Below are positions 9,051-17,364 of a DNA stretch of 64,000 nt, piece after piece. The notes beneath the pieces were generated by a model, which saw only the letters and a list, made by a program, of their open reading frames with translations, was not told the origin of the DNA and made no database searches. How positions within the stretch are numbered: position 1 is the stretch's first letter; each line of letters begins with the position of its first letter. The position numbers and the translations under genes were made by a program. The stretch is from JAUSFM01 sp964343705 (lineage in GTDB: Archaea; Nanobdellota; Nanobdellia; Woesearchaeales; UBA12501), in assembly GCA_964343705.1 (NCBI GenBank), contig CAYFJX010000005.1:86619-150618 (forward strand), written 5' to 3'.

Positions 9051-9411
9051 TTCTTGGGCATGGATAGAATATTTTATCAGCTCTCCTGTTGGTATCAAGC
9101 TTGGGAAAAAATATATTGAAACAAATGAAGAGGTATTAGTTACACCCATTAACATTAGTGAAATTTATTATTTTTTTCTCAAAGAAAAACCAAAGCATGT
9201 AGATGCAATGATTGATTTCATTCTCCGCAAATCATTTCTTACTGAATTAAGTGCTGACATTGCAAAAAAAGCAGCAAAACTTAAACATGAACAGAGGTTT
9301 GCTCTTGCAGATGCAATTGTTTTGGCAAGTGCGCGCGAATTCTTTGCAGAGGTTGTCACAGGAGATAGTGATTTTAAAGGAGAAAAAGATGTTATTTATT
9401 TAGGTAAGTGA
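9034..9411 (+). CDS. VapC-like PIN-domain toxin
   Basis: The product is a PIN-domain ribonuclease of normal size (125 aa). It has the first acidic strand VLLDSWAWIEYF, a central NISEIYYF with the conserved glutamate, and ALADAIVLASA plus TGDSDF supplying the remaining acidic residues. It starts at TTG (9034), 17 nt inside the antitoxin gene, so translation is coupled. VapC toxins cleave tRNA or rRNA when released from VapB. Confidence 0.8.
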   Translation: MTVLLDSWAWIEYFISSPVGIKLGKKYIETNEEVLVTPINISEIYYFFLKEKPKHVDAMIDFILRKSFLTELSADIAKKAAKLKHEQRFALADAIVLASAREFFAEVVTGDSDFKGEKDVIYLGK

Positions 9412-9417
9412 GTTAGG

Positions 9418-9618
9418 TTACCTTTCCCGCCTAATAATACCGTTCCGAGCATCAACTTCAATTATTTCTCCATTCATTAATGCTCGTGTTGCGATTTTGG
9501 TTCCAATACTGCAGGGTTTTTTCATTTCTCTGCTAACCACTGCCTTCTCGAACAGTATGTGATAAATAGAATTTAATTGCTTTTCCTTTTTTTCTTTTTT
9601 CAATAAACCTTTCTTCAA
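9418..9618 (-). pseudogene. Remnant of the phosphohistidine swivelling domain of a PEP-utilizing enzyme
   Basis: The last 40 residues (AVVSREMKKPCSIGTKI, then ALMNGEIIEVDARNGII) match the end of the mobile phosphohistidine domain of PEP synthase/pyruvate phosphate dikinase-type enzymes. The catalytic TSHAA-type histidine segment is absent and is replaced by a lysine-rich unrelated start. The only start is a TTG. Most likely the tail of a lost gene, possibly still expressed from TTTATATA at about 9636-9643. Confidence 0.45.
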
Positions 9619-9675
9619 GGAGGTGACTACAGTATATAAAACTTTCTGCTTATTTTTCTATTCAGAAAATTGTGG

Positions 9676-10365
9676 TCACCCCTTTATGTGGGGTGGTTTA
9701 TCAAATTCTACTTCACCTTCTAACAAGATGCCTTTTTTCAATTCACAGGGCCGCCAGGTGTCAATAACTAATTCTGCATCAAGCCAGTCAGACAACTCTT
9801 TTGGATTACCTATTGTAGCACTTAATCCAAGAATCTGTACTTTGGGTAACAACTTCTTAAGCAAGGTCATAAGAATTTCAAGTGTTGGCCCTCGTCGTGG
9901 ATCATTAAGCATGTGGATCTCATCAACAACTACAAGCCCAATGTCTTTTACCCATGGTGCACCATGACGAATCACGCTGTCGAGCTTTTCACTTGTTGCG
10001 ATAATAAGATCGTACTTTGCCAAGTGAGGATCACCACTATCTAAATCACCAATAGACAATGCAATGCTAAACAATTCACCATAGCGTTGTTTGAATTGCT
10101 TGCGTTTTTCACTTGCCAATGCCTTTAAGGGTGCCAAGTAAATTGCCTTGCCTCTTTTCTGTGTGAGGATTGTGTTGATAATGGCGAGCTCGGCAACAAA
10201 TGTTTTTCCAGAACCAGTTGGTGTACACACAATCATACTCTTGCCTTCAAACAATCCTTGGTCTATTGCCTTGCCTTGTGCAGGCCTGAGTTTATCAAGT
10301 CCTGCTTCTTCGTATCGTTCATAGATTACTTCTGGAATTTTACCTTTAAGATCTTTGAGTTGCAT
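9676..10365 (-). CDS. Hel308-like superfamily 2 helicase, first RecA domain only (truncated)
   Basis: A DEAD/DEAH-type RecA1 domain is complete: Q-motif region LRPAQGKAID, motif I TPTGSGKT (48-55), motif Ia YLAPLKALASEK, motif II DEIH (148-151) and motif III SAT (182-184). The frame ends shortly after WRPCELKKG, where Hel308/Ski2-family enzymes would continue with a second RecA domain, winged helix and ratchet for about 450 more residues. No continuation was found in the following 60 nt in the frames I read. It is either a broken gene or one part of a split helicase whose partner lies elsewhere. Alone it could bind ATP but not unwind DNA. Confidence 0.75.
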   Translation of the reverse strand: MQLKDLKGKIPEVIYERYEEAGLDKLRPAQGKAIDQGLFEGKSMIVCTPTGSGKTFVAELAIINTILTQKRGKAIYLAPLKALASEKRKQFKQRYGELFSIALSIGDLDSGDPHLAKYDLIIATSEKLDSVIRHGAPWVKDIGLVVVDEIHMLNDPRRGPTLEILMTLLKKLLPKVQILGLSATIGNPKELSDWLDAELVIDTWRPCELKKGILLEGEVEFDKPPHIKG

Positions 10366-10411
10366 GGTGTTGGTGTAATGGGGCTGTATAAAAAGATTAA
10401 GGTAAAAGAGG

Positions 10412-10531
10412 CGCCCTGGCTGGGATTTTCACCCGTACACTTTCTCTGTTGCACGAGATTTGAACCCAGATAACGGCAAAGCCGTAACTAGATGCTCAAT
10501 CTAGCGCAATACCAGATTATGCGACCAGGGC
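10412..10531 (-). tRNA. tRNA-Leu(GAG) with a 33-nt intron in the T-loop
   Basis: Minus-strand cloverleaf: acceptor GCCCTGG/CCAGGGC, D-arm with CTGGTAT, anticodon stem CTAGA/TCTAG with loop TTGAGCA (anticodon GAG), long variable arm ACGGC/GCCGT as expected for Leu, T-stem CTGGG/CCCAG. The T-loop is interrupted (see intron 10426-10458). CCA is not encoded. Oddities: discriminator is G where archaeal tRNA-Leu normally has A, and position 37 is C. Confidence 0.9.
10426..10458 (-). other. Bulge-helix-bulge intron at position 59/60 of tRNA-Leu
   Basis: Reading 5' to 3': T-stem CTGGG, TTCA, bulge AAT, intron helix starting CTCGTGC, ending GTACGGG, then TGAA, bulge AAT, and CCCAG. TTCA pairs with TGAA and CTCGTGC with GTACGGG (7 bp with two G-U), leaving two symmetric 3-nt bulges. 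Cutting after the second bulge base on each side removes 33 nt and leaves the normal loop TTCAAAT. Confidence 0.88.
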
Positions 10532-10572
10532 ATATGGAAAATTATTTATACTTGGTCTACCTATCTATGTTT

Positions 10573-10603
10573 GATGCTCAATCTTCGCACATGATTATGC
10601 GAC
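10573..10603 (-). repeat. Degenerate copy of the tRNA-Leu D-arm/anticodon region
   Basis: About 30 nt, 42 nt upstream of the tRNA-Leu 5' end and in the same orientation. It shares GTCGCATAATC and GATTGAGCATC with the gene, with a shortened middle. It has no acceptor partner, so it is a fragment. Confidence 0.6.
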
Positions 10604-10769
10604 TTTTTTTCTTTATTTTTATCTTGCGTTTATCCTTAATAAGCGTTGCTCAGAGAAAATCGACGTCATTTCAGAGAGTCCAAAAACTTTTCAACTAACA
10701 CTGAAACATTTACAAAATAAAAAAGAAGTCTCGGAATATTTCCGAGATAACCGAAAAAGAAAAAAAGAA

Positions 10770-11714
10770 TTACTCAACAAAACGCTCTTCATACTTTGGT
10801 CTGAGAACCTTGTCAAGAAGCCACTTGTCTTGTACGAGTTCTGGAACAACAGGTAGTAATGCACTTTCAAGATTTCTATGGCATGCACAACTTTCATCAT
10901 AAAAATCACTTTGTGCAACTGCTTGTGCAATCCCTACATTTTGGCTTGATCGTTTCATTGCTTCTCCAACAATCTCATCATTTACAGCGTCAAAGTTTTT
11001 GTCAGTAACTAAGACCATTCCTGCCCAACACATTTCAAGTTCCCCAGCAAGTTTTGCTTCAGGATAGTAGGTCATGCCAATAACATCATATCTTGGATCT
11101 CTTGATGCAGTTTCAACAGCAGCATCATTACGGAACTCAGGTCCCTGAATACAGTAATACGTACCTACTTTTAACACATCTTCTCCAAGTGCAACCTGAG
11201 CTGCGCCCTGGAAAACACCCTGTAATCGATGGCAAGGATCATAATGTCTGTGTACAACTGCACCTACACCATAAAATGAGGTGTCTCTTCCTTGTGTATG
11301 ATCCTCGATACTTGTTGGGATGTAAAACATACCCACTTGTACTTCGTCAGACAATGAACCAACAAGACTAAATGAGATCATATCAGTCACACCTGCCTGT
11401 TTCATTGCCATAACCAATGCACGATAGTTTGTGTTTGCAGGATCTGTACCATGTTTGAAGAACTTCTTTGCTGCTGGACCTAAGCTTGTGCCATCATCGT
11501 CTCTTGAAATAAGAACTTGATGCCTGTTCGCAAACACTACTGGTACGCCATTAAGTTCACCTTTCATAACACGAACAATGCCGTGGTCAACACTTCTATC
11601 AGTCCGCGTCATGGTATAGCCAGTTTCAATATCCACTGCTTCCCCTTCAAAACCTTCAAGGCCCTTGTCAAAACCAGAGCCACCCATAATTCCCAGTACT
11701 CCCTTGTTAGTCAT
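10770..11714 (-). CDS. mtnP: S-methyl-5'-thioadenosine phosphorylase (purine nucleoside phosphorylase family)
   Basis: Start GVLGIMGGSGFDKGLEGFEG, phosphate-binding RHQ (ANRHQVLISRDD), and YYCIQGPEFRNDAAVETA followed by DVIGMTYYPEAKLAGELEMC, the substrate-binding segment of MTAP-family enzymes (usual form GMTxxPEAxLAxE). It cleaves methylthioadenosine to adenine and methylthioribose-1-phosphate in the cytoplasm. Adenine from this step and the AMP phosphorylase at 29786 fit a nucleotide-salvage lifestyle. The C-terminus is somewhat longer than usual. It stands alone, facing away from the tRNA-Leu region. Confidence 0.85.
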   Translation of the reverse strand: MTNKGVLGIMGGSGFDKGLEGFEGEAVDIETGYTMTRTDRSVDHGIVRVMKGELNGVPVVFANRHQVLISRDDDGTSLGPAAKKFFKHGTDPANTNYRALVMAMKQAGVTDMISFSLVGSLSDEVQVGMFYIPTSIEDHTQGRDTSFYGVGAVVHRHYDPCHRLQGVFQGAAQVALGEDVLKVGTYYCIQGPEFRNDAAVETASRDPRYDVIGMTYYPEAKLAGELEMCWAGMVLVTDKNFDAVNDEIVGEAMKRSSQNVGIAQAVAQSDFYDESCACHRNLESALLPVVPELVQDKWLLDKVLRPKYEERFVE

Positions 11715-11770
11715 ATAATCACCATTTGAGTTAATTCTCTCAGAATTCGTTTTGAACCTTATAACTATTG

Positions 11771-12436
11771 TTATGCTGTGATGGTATAATGGAAAAATGT
11801 GTCATGAGGATTTTCCAGTTTCAACATTTGTTTAACACTCAACTTCTCGAAATATTTTCTAAATGGCCGCATTGAATTACCATGCGCAGAAATGGCTACA
11901 TTACATTTTTCCTTTTTCATTTTTTTAAGAAGATCTTTGATAAAATTATTCACGCGCTTTTCAACCATTTGTATGCTCTCGCCGCCAGGTGGGGGTATGT
12001 CATATGATCGATGGTAAATGTCATAGATTGTTTTTGCAACTGTTTCACCAAATTCGTGTCTGTGATTTCCTTTCATCTTACCATACTTTTTTTCAACAAC
12101 TTTAACAACTGTTTTTTGAACATCTTTCATAAACGCTTTGTGACTGTGCTTTTGTAGTTTTCCATAACATCGTTCAATCATGCGATCATCTTTAATAACT
12201 TGTTTACACTCAGGATGAAATTTGAGTACTTCTTTGAGTGTTTCTTTAGAACGTGACAGTCGAGAATGATAGGCAACATCAATTTTTTTGCTCTTTAATC
12301 TCCTAGCTACCTTACGTGCGTTTCTGTAGCCTGCAGCTGTCATCTTAGAATTAATCCACCCGGTAAACCAATGGTGGGTGTTGTACTGTGTAAGTCCATG
12401 TCGGAATAAGTAGATATGTAACCTCTTTTTTGCCAT
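11771..12436 (-). CDS. 2,3-bisphosphoglycerate-dependent-type phosphoglycerate mutase (histidine phosphatase family)
   Basis: The catalytic LFRHGLTQYN lies at residues 10-19, the arginine and histidine pocket in SRLSRSKET, the acid-base region in MIERCYGKLQ, and the second histidine in ISAHGNSMRP, as in dPGM rather than the archaeal iPGM. It interconverts 3- and 2-phosphoglycerate. A longer reading would start inside enolase; I chose ATG at 12436 (MAKKRLHIYLFRHG), which comes 2 nt after the enolase stop, so the two glycolytic steps are one operon. Confidence 0.85.
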   Translation of the reverse strand: MAKKRLHIYLFRHGLTQYNTHHWFTGWINSKMTAAGYRNARKVARRLKSKKIDVAYHSRLSRSKETLKEVLKFHPECKQVIKDDRMIERCYGKLQKHSHKAFMKDVQKTVVKVVEKKYGKMKGNHRHEFGETVAKTIYDIYHRSYDIPPPGGESIQMVEKRVNNFIKDLLKKMKKEKCNVAISAHGNSMRPFRKYFEKLSVKQMLKLENPHDTFFHYTITA

Positions 12437-12437
12437 G

Positions 12438-13703
12438 TTACGCACCATACTTAGCTTTTTTCCCAAGCGCTTCTTCAATTCGTAACAACTGATTATACTT
12501 GGCAGTTCGCTCACCACGACAAGGAGCTCCTAATTTAATTTGTCCACAACCAAGGCCTACGGCAAGGTCAGAAATAAATGAGTCAGTGGTTTCACCAGAG
12601 CGGTGACTAACCATCACTTTCCACCCATGATGCTGCGCGAGTTTTGCAGCAGAGAGTGCTTCAGTAATTGTTCCAATTTGATTAACTTTGAGCAGCAGCG
12701 CATTACACAAGTTTGCATCAAACCCAAACTCTATCCGTTTCATGTTGGTAACAAGAAGGTCATCACCAACAATTTGAGCTTTTTTCATTCTTCCTTTTTT
12801 CATTTGCTGCATAAGGTCATGCCATGCTTGAAAATCATCTTCTGCAAACGGATCTTCTAAGGATATGATTGGGTAGTCTCCAAGGAGGTTCCAATAATAA
12901 TCCAAGAGCTTATTTGCACTCATAACTCGCTTAAGTTGGTATGTTTGCTTTTTTGGATTGTAAAATTCAGAGGCTGCTGCATCCATTGCAATCTTAATCT
13001 TTTTACTATATCCTGCTTGCGCAACTGCTTTTTCTATTATGTTTAGTGCGTCAAAGGCATTGTCCACAGGGGGAGCATAGCCACCTTCATCACCAACATG
13101 TGTGCTGCTTTTTCCACACTTTTTTGCAAGCAAGTCTCCCAGAATGTGATACACTTCTGAAACCATTTGTGTTGCTTGGGTGGTATTCTTTGCTTTTACT
13201 GGTGCAATCATGAATTCTTGTATTGCAAGTTTTCCTGCAGCATGTTTGCCGCCATTAATAATATTGGCAAAGGGTACTGGCATGCACACTTTTTTATTGT
13301 GAGCAAGGTCTGCAATATACTTGTATAATGGTTTTTTGTGTGCTTGTGCAGCACATCGTGCAGCTGCAAGACTTACTCCTAGAATTGCATTGGCACCAAT
13401 CCACCCTTTATTAGCTTGATGCACTGCGCCTAACATAATAGTATCAACATTAGTTTGTGTTAATTCTTTTCCTTTGAGTTTCTTTGCAAGAAAATTGTTA
13501 ACCTGCTGTACTGCTTTGGTAACTCCTTTACCCCTCCACGCTTTTTTGTTATCACGTAATTCGGCTGCTTCATGTTTTCCTGTTGATGCACCTGAGGGAA
13601 CACTTGCTCGCGCAGTTGCATTTTTTGTAGCTAGTTCTACTTCTACAGTGGGGTTTCCTCGTGAGTCTAGAATTTGTCGTCCGTGAATAGATTGTATCTT
13701 CAT
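12438..13703 (-). CDS. eno: Enolase
   Basis: Full-length enolase of about 421 residues: GRQILDSRGNPTVEVEL at the N-terminus, SGASTGKHEA flexible loop, GGKHA, GDEGGYAP, metal ligands in MDAAASEF, SLEDPFAEDD and VGDDLLVTN, catalytic lysine in LLLKVNQIGT and VSHRSGETTDSF, and end signature GAPCRGERTAKYNQLLRIEE. It converts 2-phosphoglycerate to phosphoenolpyruvate. ATG at 13703 is preferred over GTG at 13712 because GAGTGAT just upstream is an SD-like site that would lie inside the longer version. Confidence 0.95.
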   Translation of the reverse strand: MKIQSIHGRQILDSRGNPTVEVELATKNATARASVPSGASTGKHEAAELRDNKKAWRGKGVTKAVQQVNNFLAKKLKGKELTQTNVDTIMLGAVHQANKGWIGANAILGVSLAAARCAAQAHKKPLYKYIADLAHNKKVCMPVPFANIINGGKHAAGKLAIQEFMIAPVKAKNTTQATQMVSEVYHILGDLLAKKCGKSSTHVGDEGGYAPPVDNAFDALNIIEKAVAQAGYSKKIKIAMDAAASEFYNPKKQTYQLKRVMSANKLLDYYWNLLGDYPIISLEDPFAEDDFQAWHDLMQQMKKGRMKKAQIVGDDLLVTNMKRIEFGFDANLCNALLLKVNQIGTITEALSAAKLAQHHGWKVMVSHRSGETTDSFISDLAVGLGCGQIKLGAPCRGERTAKYNQLLRIEEALGKKAKYGA

Positions 13704-13775
13704 TTGAATCACTCTTTTTCATTGTTTATGCTGTGTGGTAATTTAAAGTTTATCTTTCTAGTTGAGATACTATTT

Positions 13776-13787
13776 TTGAGTACTCAA
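13776..13787. promoter_or_regulatory. Perfect 12-bp palindrome in the divergent eno/membrane-protein region
   Basis: TTGAGTACTCAA lies about 70 nt before eno and 130 nt before the plus-strand gene at 13918. It could be an operator shared by the two divergent genes. The rest of this interval (13704-13917) holds AT-rich promoter sequence and the strong ribosome binding site of the plus-strand gene. Confidence 0.35.
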
Positions 13788-13917
13788 TTGTCATTTTGAT
13801 CGTATTCTGGAAAGCATTTGGAAAACCACAATCTTTTTAAAGAAATAATCCTGTATACGCAATAACCTTGTAACTAATCATAAAAACACATTTTTTTGTT
13901 GCATAGGAGGTGTATAG

Positions 13918-14610
13918 ATGCCAAAAAAGAAGAAAAAATCAAGGAAGGCAGCTAAGCCTAAAAAAAAGGCTAGTTCCGCAGCTCCTAGAGCTCCTGCTCC
14001 ACGGTCTTCATCAAATACCAAGTGGATAGTTGGTGCAATAGTTGCTGCTGTGATCTTATTTCTGCTTTTCTCTGGTAAACAAGCTCCAGAAGCTCCAATG
14101 GATGACGCCCCTGAGGCTCCATCAGACGGTGCTGCTGAGGCTGAAGAGGACTATGGTGATGAAGAAGGACGACTTATACCTTCAGAAGTTACACTAGTTG
14201 CTGAAAGAACAGGCGTGCGAGTTGGCGCTTATGGTAAAACCACATGGGAAGAAGGTTCATTCTTCGGTGGAATTAAATGCCTAAAGTCAACTGGTTACCG
14301 ATGGGATGTGGTAGAATTCCAACTAACAAATAAGGAAGCATACCCGATCCAATTGAGTTACGCAACACTTGTTGGTCGAGAACAAAAAGCAACCCCTACA
14401 AGTTTCACCATTAACGGTCGAACACTTCGAAAGGGTGTTGAAGAAGCATGCGGAGGCGATGTTGTTGAAGCAGGAAAGACTGTAACATGTAAGTTTGAGG
14501 AACCTCTCAGACACTACGGTCCAACTGGTAAACAAAGCGCAAACGAACTTCAAATTAAGATTCGACACGACACCAAGAAAACAACCTCGCAGATTCAATT
14601 CTTCTGTTAG
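13918..14610 (+). CDS. Membrane-anchored extracellular protein with lysine-rich N-terminus
   Basis: Residues 1-35 are almost all Lys, Ala, Pro and Ser, followed by one membrane helix (WIVGAIVAAVILFLLF), an acidic Pro/Ala linker (EAPMDDAPEAPSDGAAEAEE) and a globular beta-rich domain of about 140 residues with cysteines in IKCLKS, EACGGD, VTCKF and at the very end. The basic start should sit inside the cell and the domain outside. The ribosome binding site GGAGGTG is strong. The N-terminal Lys/Ala-rich style resembles the partial gene at 61592. Function unknown. Confidence 0.8.
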   Translation: MPKKKKKSRKAAKPKKKASSAAPRAPAPRSSSNTKWIVGAIVAAVILFLLFSGKQAPEAPMDDAPEAPSDGAAEAEEDYGDEEGRLIPSEVTLVAERTGVRVGAYGKTTWEEGSFFGGIKCLKSTGYRWDVVEFQLTNKEAYPIQLSYATLVGREQKATPTSFTINGRTLRKGVEEACGGDVVEAGKTVTCKFEEPLRHYGPTGKQSANELQIKIRHDTKKTTSQIQFFC

Positions 14611-14614
14611 GAAT

Positions 14615-14645
14615 ATTTTTATTTTTTTATTTCTTTTTTTTCTTT
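14615..14645 (+). terminator. Oligo-T termination region
   Basis: Several T-runs of 4-9 bases directly after the stop of the 13918 gene, the usual archaeal type of intrinsic termination signal. Confidence 0.5.
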
Positions 14646-14670
14646 AGAAAAACTTTCTACTTACACTTAT

Positions 14671-14754
14671 ATGGTGAAAGGCAAAATAGTAGATCGCTTT
14701 TACCATAACGAACAAACAACAATTTGATTATTATTATTATTATTTGTGAGTATA
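14671..14754 (+). repeat. Two-hairpin element, copy C (overlaps the end of trpS)
   Basis: Stem ATGGTGAAAG/CTTTTACCAT (14671-14680 with 14697-14706), linker AACGAA, then CAAACAACAAT, an ATT-rich loop, TTATTTG and tail GTGAGTATA. Relative to copies A and B, stem 1 changes A-T pairs to G-C and stem 2 changes G-C to A-T. The last codons of trpS (minus strand) are read from this tail. Confidence 0.55.
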
Positions 14755-15867
14755 CATAAACTGATCAATCTTGTTCCTTGCTTTTTCACGGGCAGCCTGG
14801 TGCTTTTTCAAGAAACCATTGATCTTCTCAATAAGAATTGCTTTAAGCTCACCAGAGAGCAATGCTCCTGATTTATAATCATCATAAATCTTCTTCAACT
14901 TTTTATCATCTTCTTCTAAAAAGGTAAGCCAGTGGTAACTTGTGTCAATATCTGGATTTCCTCCTTTTTTCCGATGCTCTTCAACTGTTGGCTGGCCACC
15001 ACTAAAAGCATACTTGTTAATCTTCTTCTTAACTTCTTTTGGTGTGTCTGTCAGAAAAACAGCATTGCTTTTTTGTGAAGAAGACATTTTCCCATGTGGG
15101 CTTTCAAGTCCAGGAAGGAATTTACAAAATAACAATGATGGCTTTGGGTAGCCGAGCTTTGGCATGACATCTCTGCATACGCGAAAGTGCGCATCTTGGT
15201 CAATAGCCATTGGAATTAAACAAGGCATGTTCTTTCCTTTTATTACACTGGGTAGAAATGCTGGCACAGATTGCATTGCTGTGTAAAATATTTGGCCAAG
15301 GTTGTTTTCATTAGTAAATCCAAATACTGCTCGTGCAGTTGAAAACGTGATCTTTCGTGCCACCCTACATGCTTGTTTATACATGAGATTTGCATGTTCA
15401 GTGTCAACAAGAAAATGTGTTCGTTTAGGATCAAAGCCTAATGCAATGATATCACACATGTTTTCTTCCATCCATTTCTTGCTCTCCTCAAAATCTTTGA
15501 TTTTATTGAACAAGAATTTTTCCTCATCAGGAAATTGAAACCACAAGTCAACCTTGTAGGTATCTTGCAACCACTTGGTTATCACCCAGGGGATACTGTG
15601 GCCCAGTGTGACAGGACCAGATGGGGCTCGCCCGGTGTACAGAAAAAAAGGGTTTCCTTTATCATACTCTTTAAGTACCCAATCTAAATCTCTATGGGAA
15701 AAAAAGAGCTTACGCCTCATTAAATAATGCAGATTTCCTGTCTTTTTCTTCATGTGTTGAAGATGTTTTGGTGTGATAAGTTCAGTCCCAAACTCTTTAC
15801 ACAGTCGATCGTAATCAACAGATCCGGTCACTTCCCAAGGTGTGACCTTTTGTTCTTTCTTTGCCAT
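14740..15867 (-). CDS. trpS: Tryptophanyl-tRNA synthetase (archaeal/eukaryotic type)
   Basis: Class I synthetase: the HIGH-region reads GRAPSGPVTLGHSIP (near residue 80) and the KMSKS loop reads KMSSSQKS (near 258), both typical of the archaeal/eukaryotic TrpRS branch. AIDQDAHFRVCRDV and FTYTAMQ-like IFYTAMQSVPAFLPS segments fit the tryptophan pocket. It charges tRNA-Trp in the cytoplasm. Its last four codons before TAA are read through copy C of the two-hairpin element. It is convergent with the 13918 gene. Confidence 0.95.
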   Translation of the reverse strand: MAKKEQKVTPWEVTGSVDYDRLCKEFGTELITPKHLQHMKKKTGNLHYLMRRKLFFSHRDLDWVLKEYDKGNPFFLYTGRAPSGPVTLGHSIPWVITKWLQDTYKVDLWFQFPDEEKFLFNKIKDFEESKKWMEENMCDIIALGFDPKRTHFLVDTEHANLMYKQACRVARKITFSTARAVFGFTNENNLGQIFYTAMQSVPAFLPSVIKGKNMPCLIPMAIDQDAHFRVCRDVMPKLGYPKPSLLFCKFLPGLESPHGKMSSSQKSNAVFLTDTPKEVKKKINKYAFSGGQPTVEEHRKKGGNPDIDTSYHWLTFLEEDDKKLKKIYDDYKSGALLSGELKAILIEKINGFLKKHQAAREKARNKIDQFMYTHK

Positions 15868-15901
15868 GAGTGTGCTGGGGGTGTTTGTGTTTATAAAGTT
15901 T

Positions 15902-17209
15902 TTACTTTGTTACTTTATTTTTCTTCATCCATGCTTTGATTATCTTCGCAGTGAAGTTTGTTGAGTCCTTGGACCAGTGGCCTCCTGGCTGGTACCATTC
16001 CAGTGGATGTTTCTTAGTGTATTTTTTCCAGTAAAGGGTGAGGTCAATGTAATTAATATCATGTTTTTTCACACATTGCTTAAGGTGGTTTCTAACAAGG
16101 GTATTATCAAAATCTTGGGGTTGCGTGTTGTTGTATTTTCTTGCAAGTTTGTCTAACTCAGGTGCATGCATCTCTTGTTTGCTGGGGATGTACACTACAA
16201 TGAATGTTGCATTGTTTGCTTCAACTGAGTCTTTGAATGGTGCCAAGACTTTGTCACAGTTGAACTTAAATGATTTCTCAATTTCTGTTTTAGGATTTTT
16301 TTCAAATAGTCTGATAAGGGTGATATTATTTGCTGGTTTTTTGTCTTTGAAAAATTCTCTTCCTTCTTTGAGAAGTGCCCCCAGGTGTAGTTTGTGTTGG
16401 AGCCAGCTTCCACTCTCTTCTGTTGTTGGTGTTTTTCTATCGGTAAATCGTATTGTTTCATTACGGGGAACATACACTGGTCGTTCGTAAAATGTTTTTT
16501 GTAGATTGCCATTAAGGTCATTGGAGAAATGCATGAACACGATAAGGTCTGGTTCAAGTTCTGAACGTACCTCTTTATACAATATGTGGCTTTGTAAACT
16601 TGACAAACCACTCATGCCAGTGTTGAGAACTTCAAAATCTTCATCAAGCCTTTTATCAAGGTAGTAACTCAGCGTCTCGTTCTGGTCAAGCCCTGCACCA
16701 AATGCAAACGAGTCCCCCATAACCAACACTCTTTTAGTTCCAGGTTCTTTTTTTTGCTTTGTTGGTCTATTCTCCCTCAACCCTATGTTGTTTATTTTGT
16801 AATAGGCAAGATTGGGAGGTGTCTCACTTATAGTTGTTTTTTCACAATGGGGGAATGGTGTTGCCCCAATGCTCTTCAATGATTTCTGAGCAAACTCTGG
16901 CAGCATTTTTGTGGGTATAGGTTGTTTAACTCCATCTCGTTCAATAAGTAATGGTCCTCCAACCATGAAATCATGTGTCCTAATAACTTGCATAACCTTT
17001 CTTCCAAGTGAGTCAACAAATTCCAGTTTCAAAGCACACCCGTTCTCCTTGGTCAGTGCCTTAATTTCTGTAGGGCTCATCTCCTTCATTGGATAGAACA
17101 CACTTAGGCTTAGCTCAGCTAGAATAAAACAAAGAACGAGTGTTGCACACACTAACAGGATATTGCTTGCAATCTTTTTTACACGCTCTTTTTTCATGAC
17201 AGAAATCAT
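15902..17209 (-). CDS. Membrane-anchored SGNH hydrolase/acyltransferase-like protein
   Basis: One N-terminal membrane helix (ILLVCATLVLCFILAEL), then a long extracellular part with SGNH-family block I (VLVMGDSFAFG, serine near 167), block II/III elements (LNTGMSGLSS and FMHFSNDLNG) and block V (GGHWSKDS) carrying the histidine. Members of this group deacetylate or acetylate cell-surface polysaccharides (AlgX/AlgJ-like), which would suit an envelope glycan role here. The substrate is inference. ATG at 17209 or the nearby ATG four codons later could be used. Confidence 0.75.
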   Translation of the reverse strand: MISVMKKERVKKIASNILLVCATLVLCFILAELSLSVFYPMKEMSPTEIKALTKENGCALKLEFVDSLGRKVMQVIRTHDFMVGGPLLIERDGVKQPIPTKMLPEFAQKSLKSIGATPFPHCEKTTISETPPNLAYYKINNIGLRENRPTKQKKEPGTKRVLVMGDSFAFGAGLDQNETLSYYLDKRLDEDFEVLNTGMSGLSSLQSHILYKEVRSELEPDLIVFMHFSNDLNGNLQKTFYERPVYVPRNETIRFTDRKTPTTEESGSWLQHKLHLGALLKEGREFFKDKKPANNITLIRLFEKNPKTEIEKSFKFNCDKVLAPFKDSVEANNATFIVVYIPSKQEMHAPELDKLARKYNNTQPQDFDNTLVRNHLKQCVKKHDINYIDLTLYWKKYTKKHPLEWYQPGGHWSKDSTNFTAKIIKAWMKKNKVTK

Positions 17210-17364
17210 CTCATTGGTATTTTAAACTATTTCTGTGCTCTGTTGGTCATGTCAAAGTGGCTTTAAAACCTTCTTAAATGAATTCCACTTTGTAGTAGTA
17301 CACCACAATAATCTTTATAAATAATCATCAGTTTCTGTTGTATACTTCACAGGGGGTATTATGC

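Noticed and set aside
14722..14742. ATT microsatellite at the end of trpS
   Set aside because: It is the loop and stem 2 of copy C of the two-hairpin element and does not need a separate explanation.
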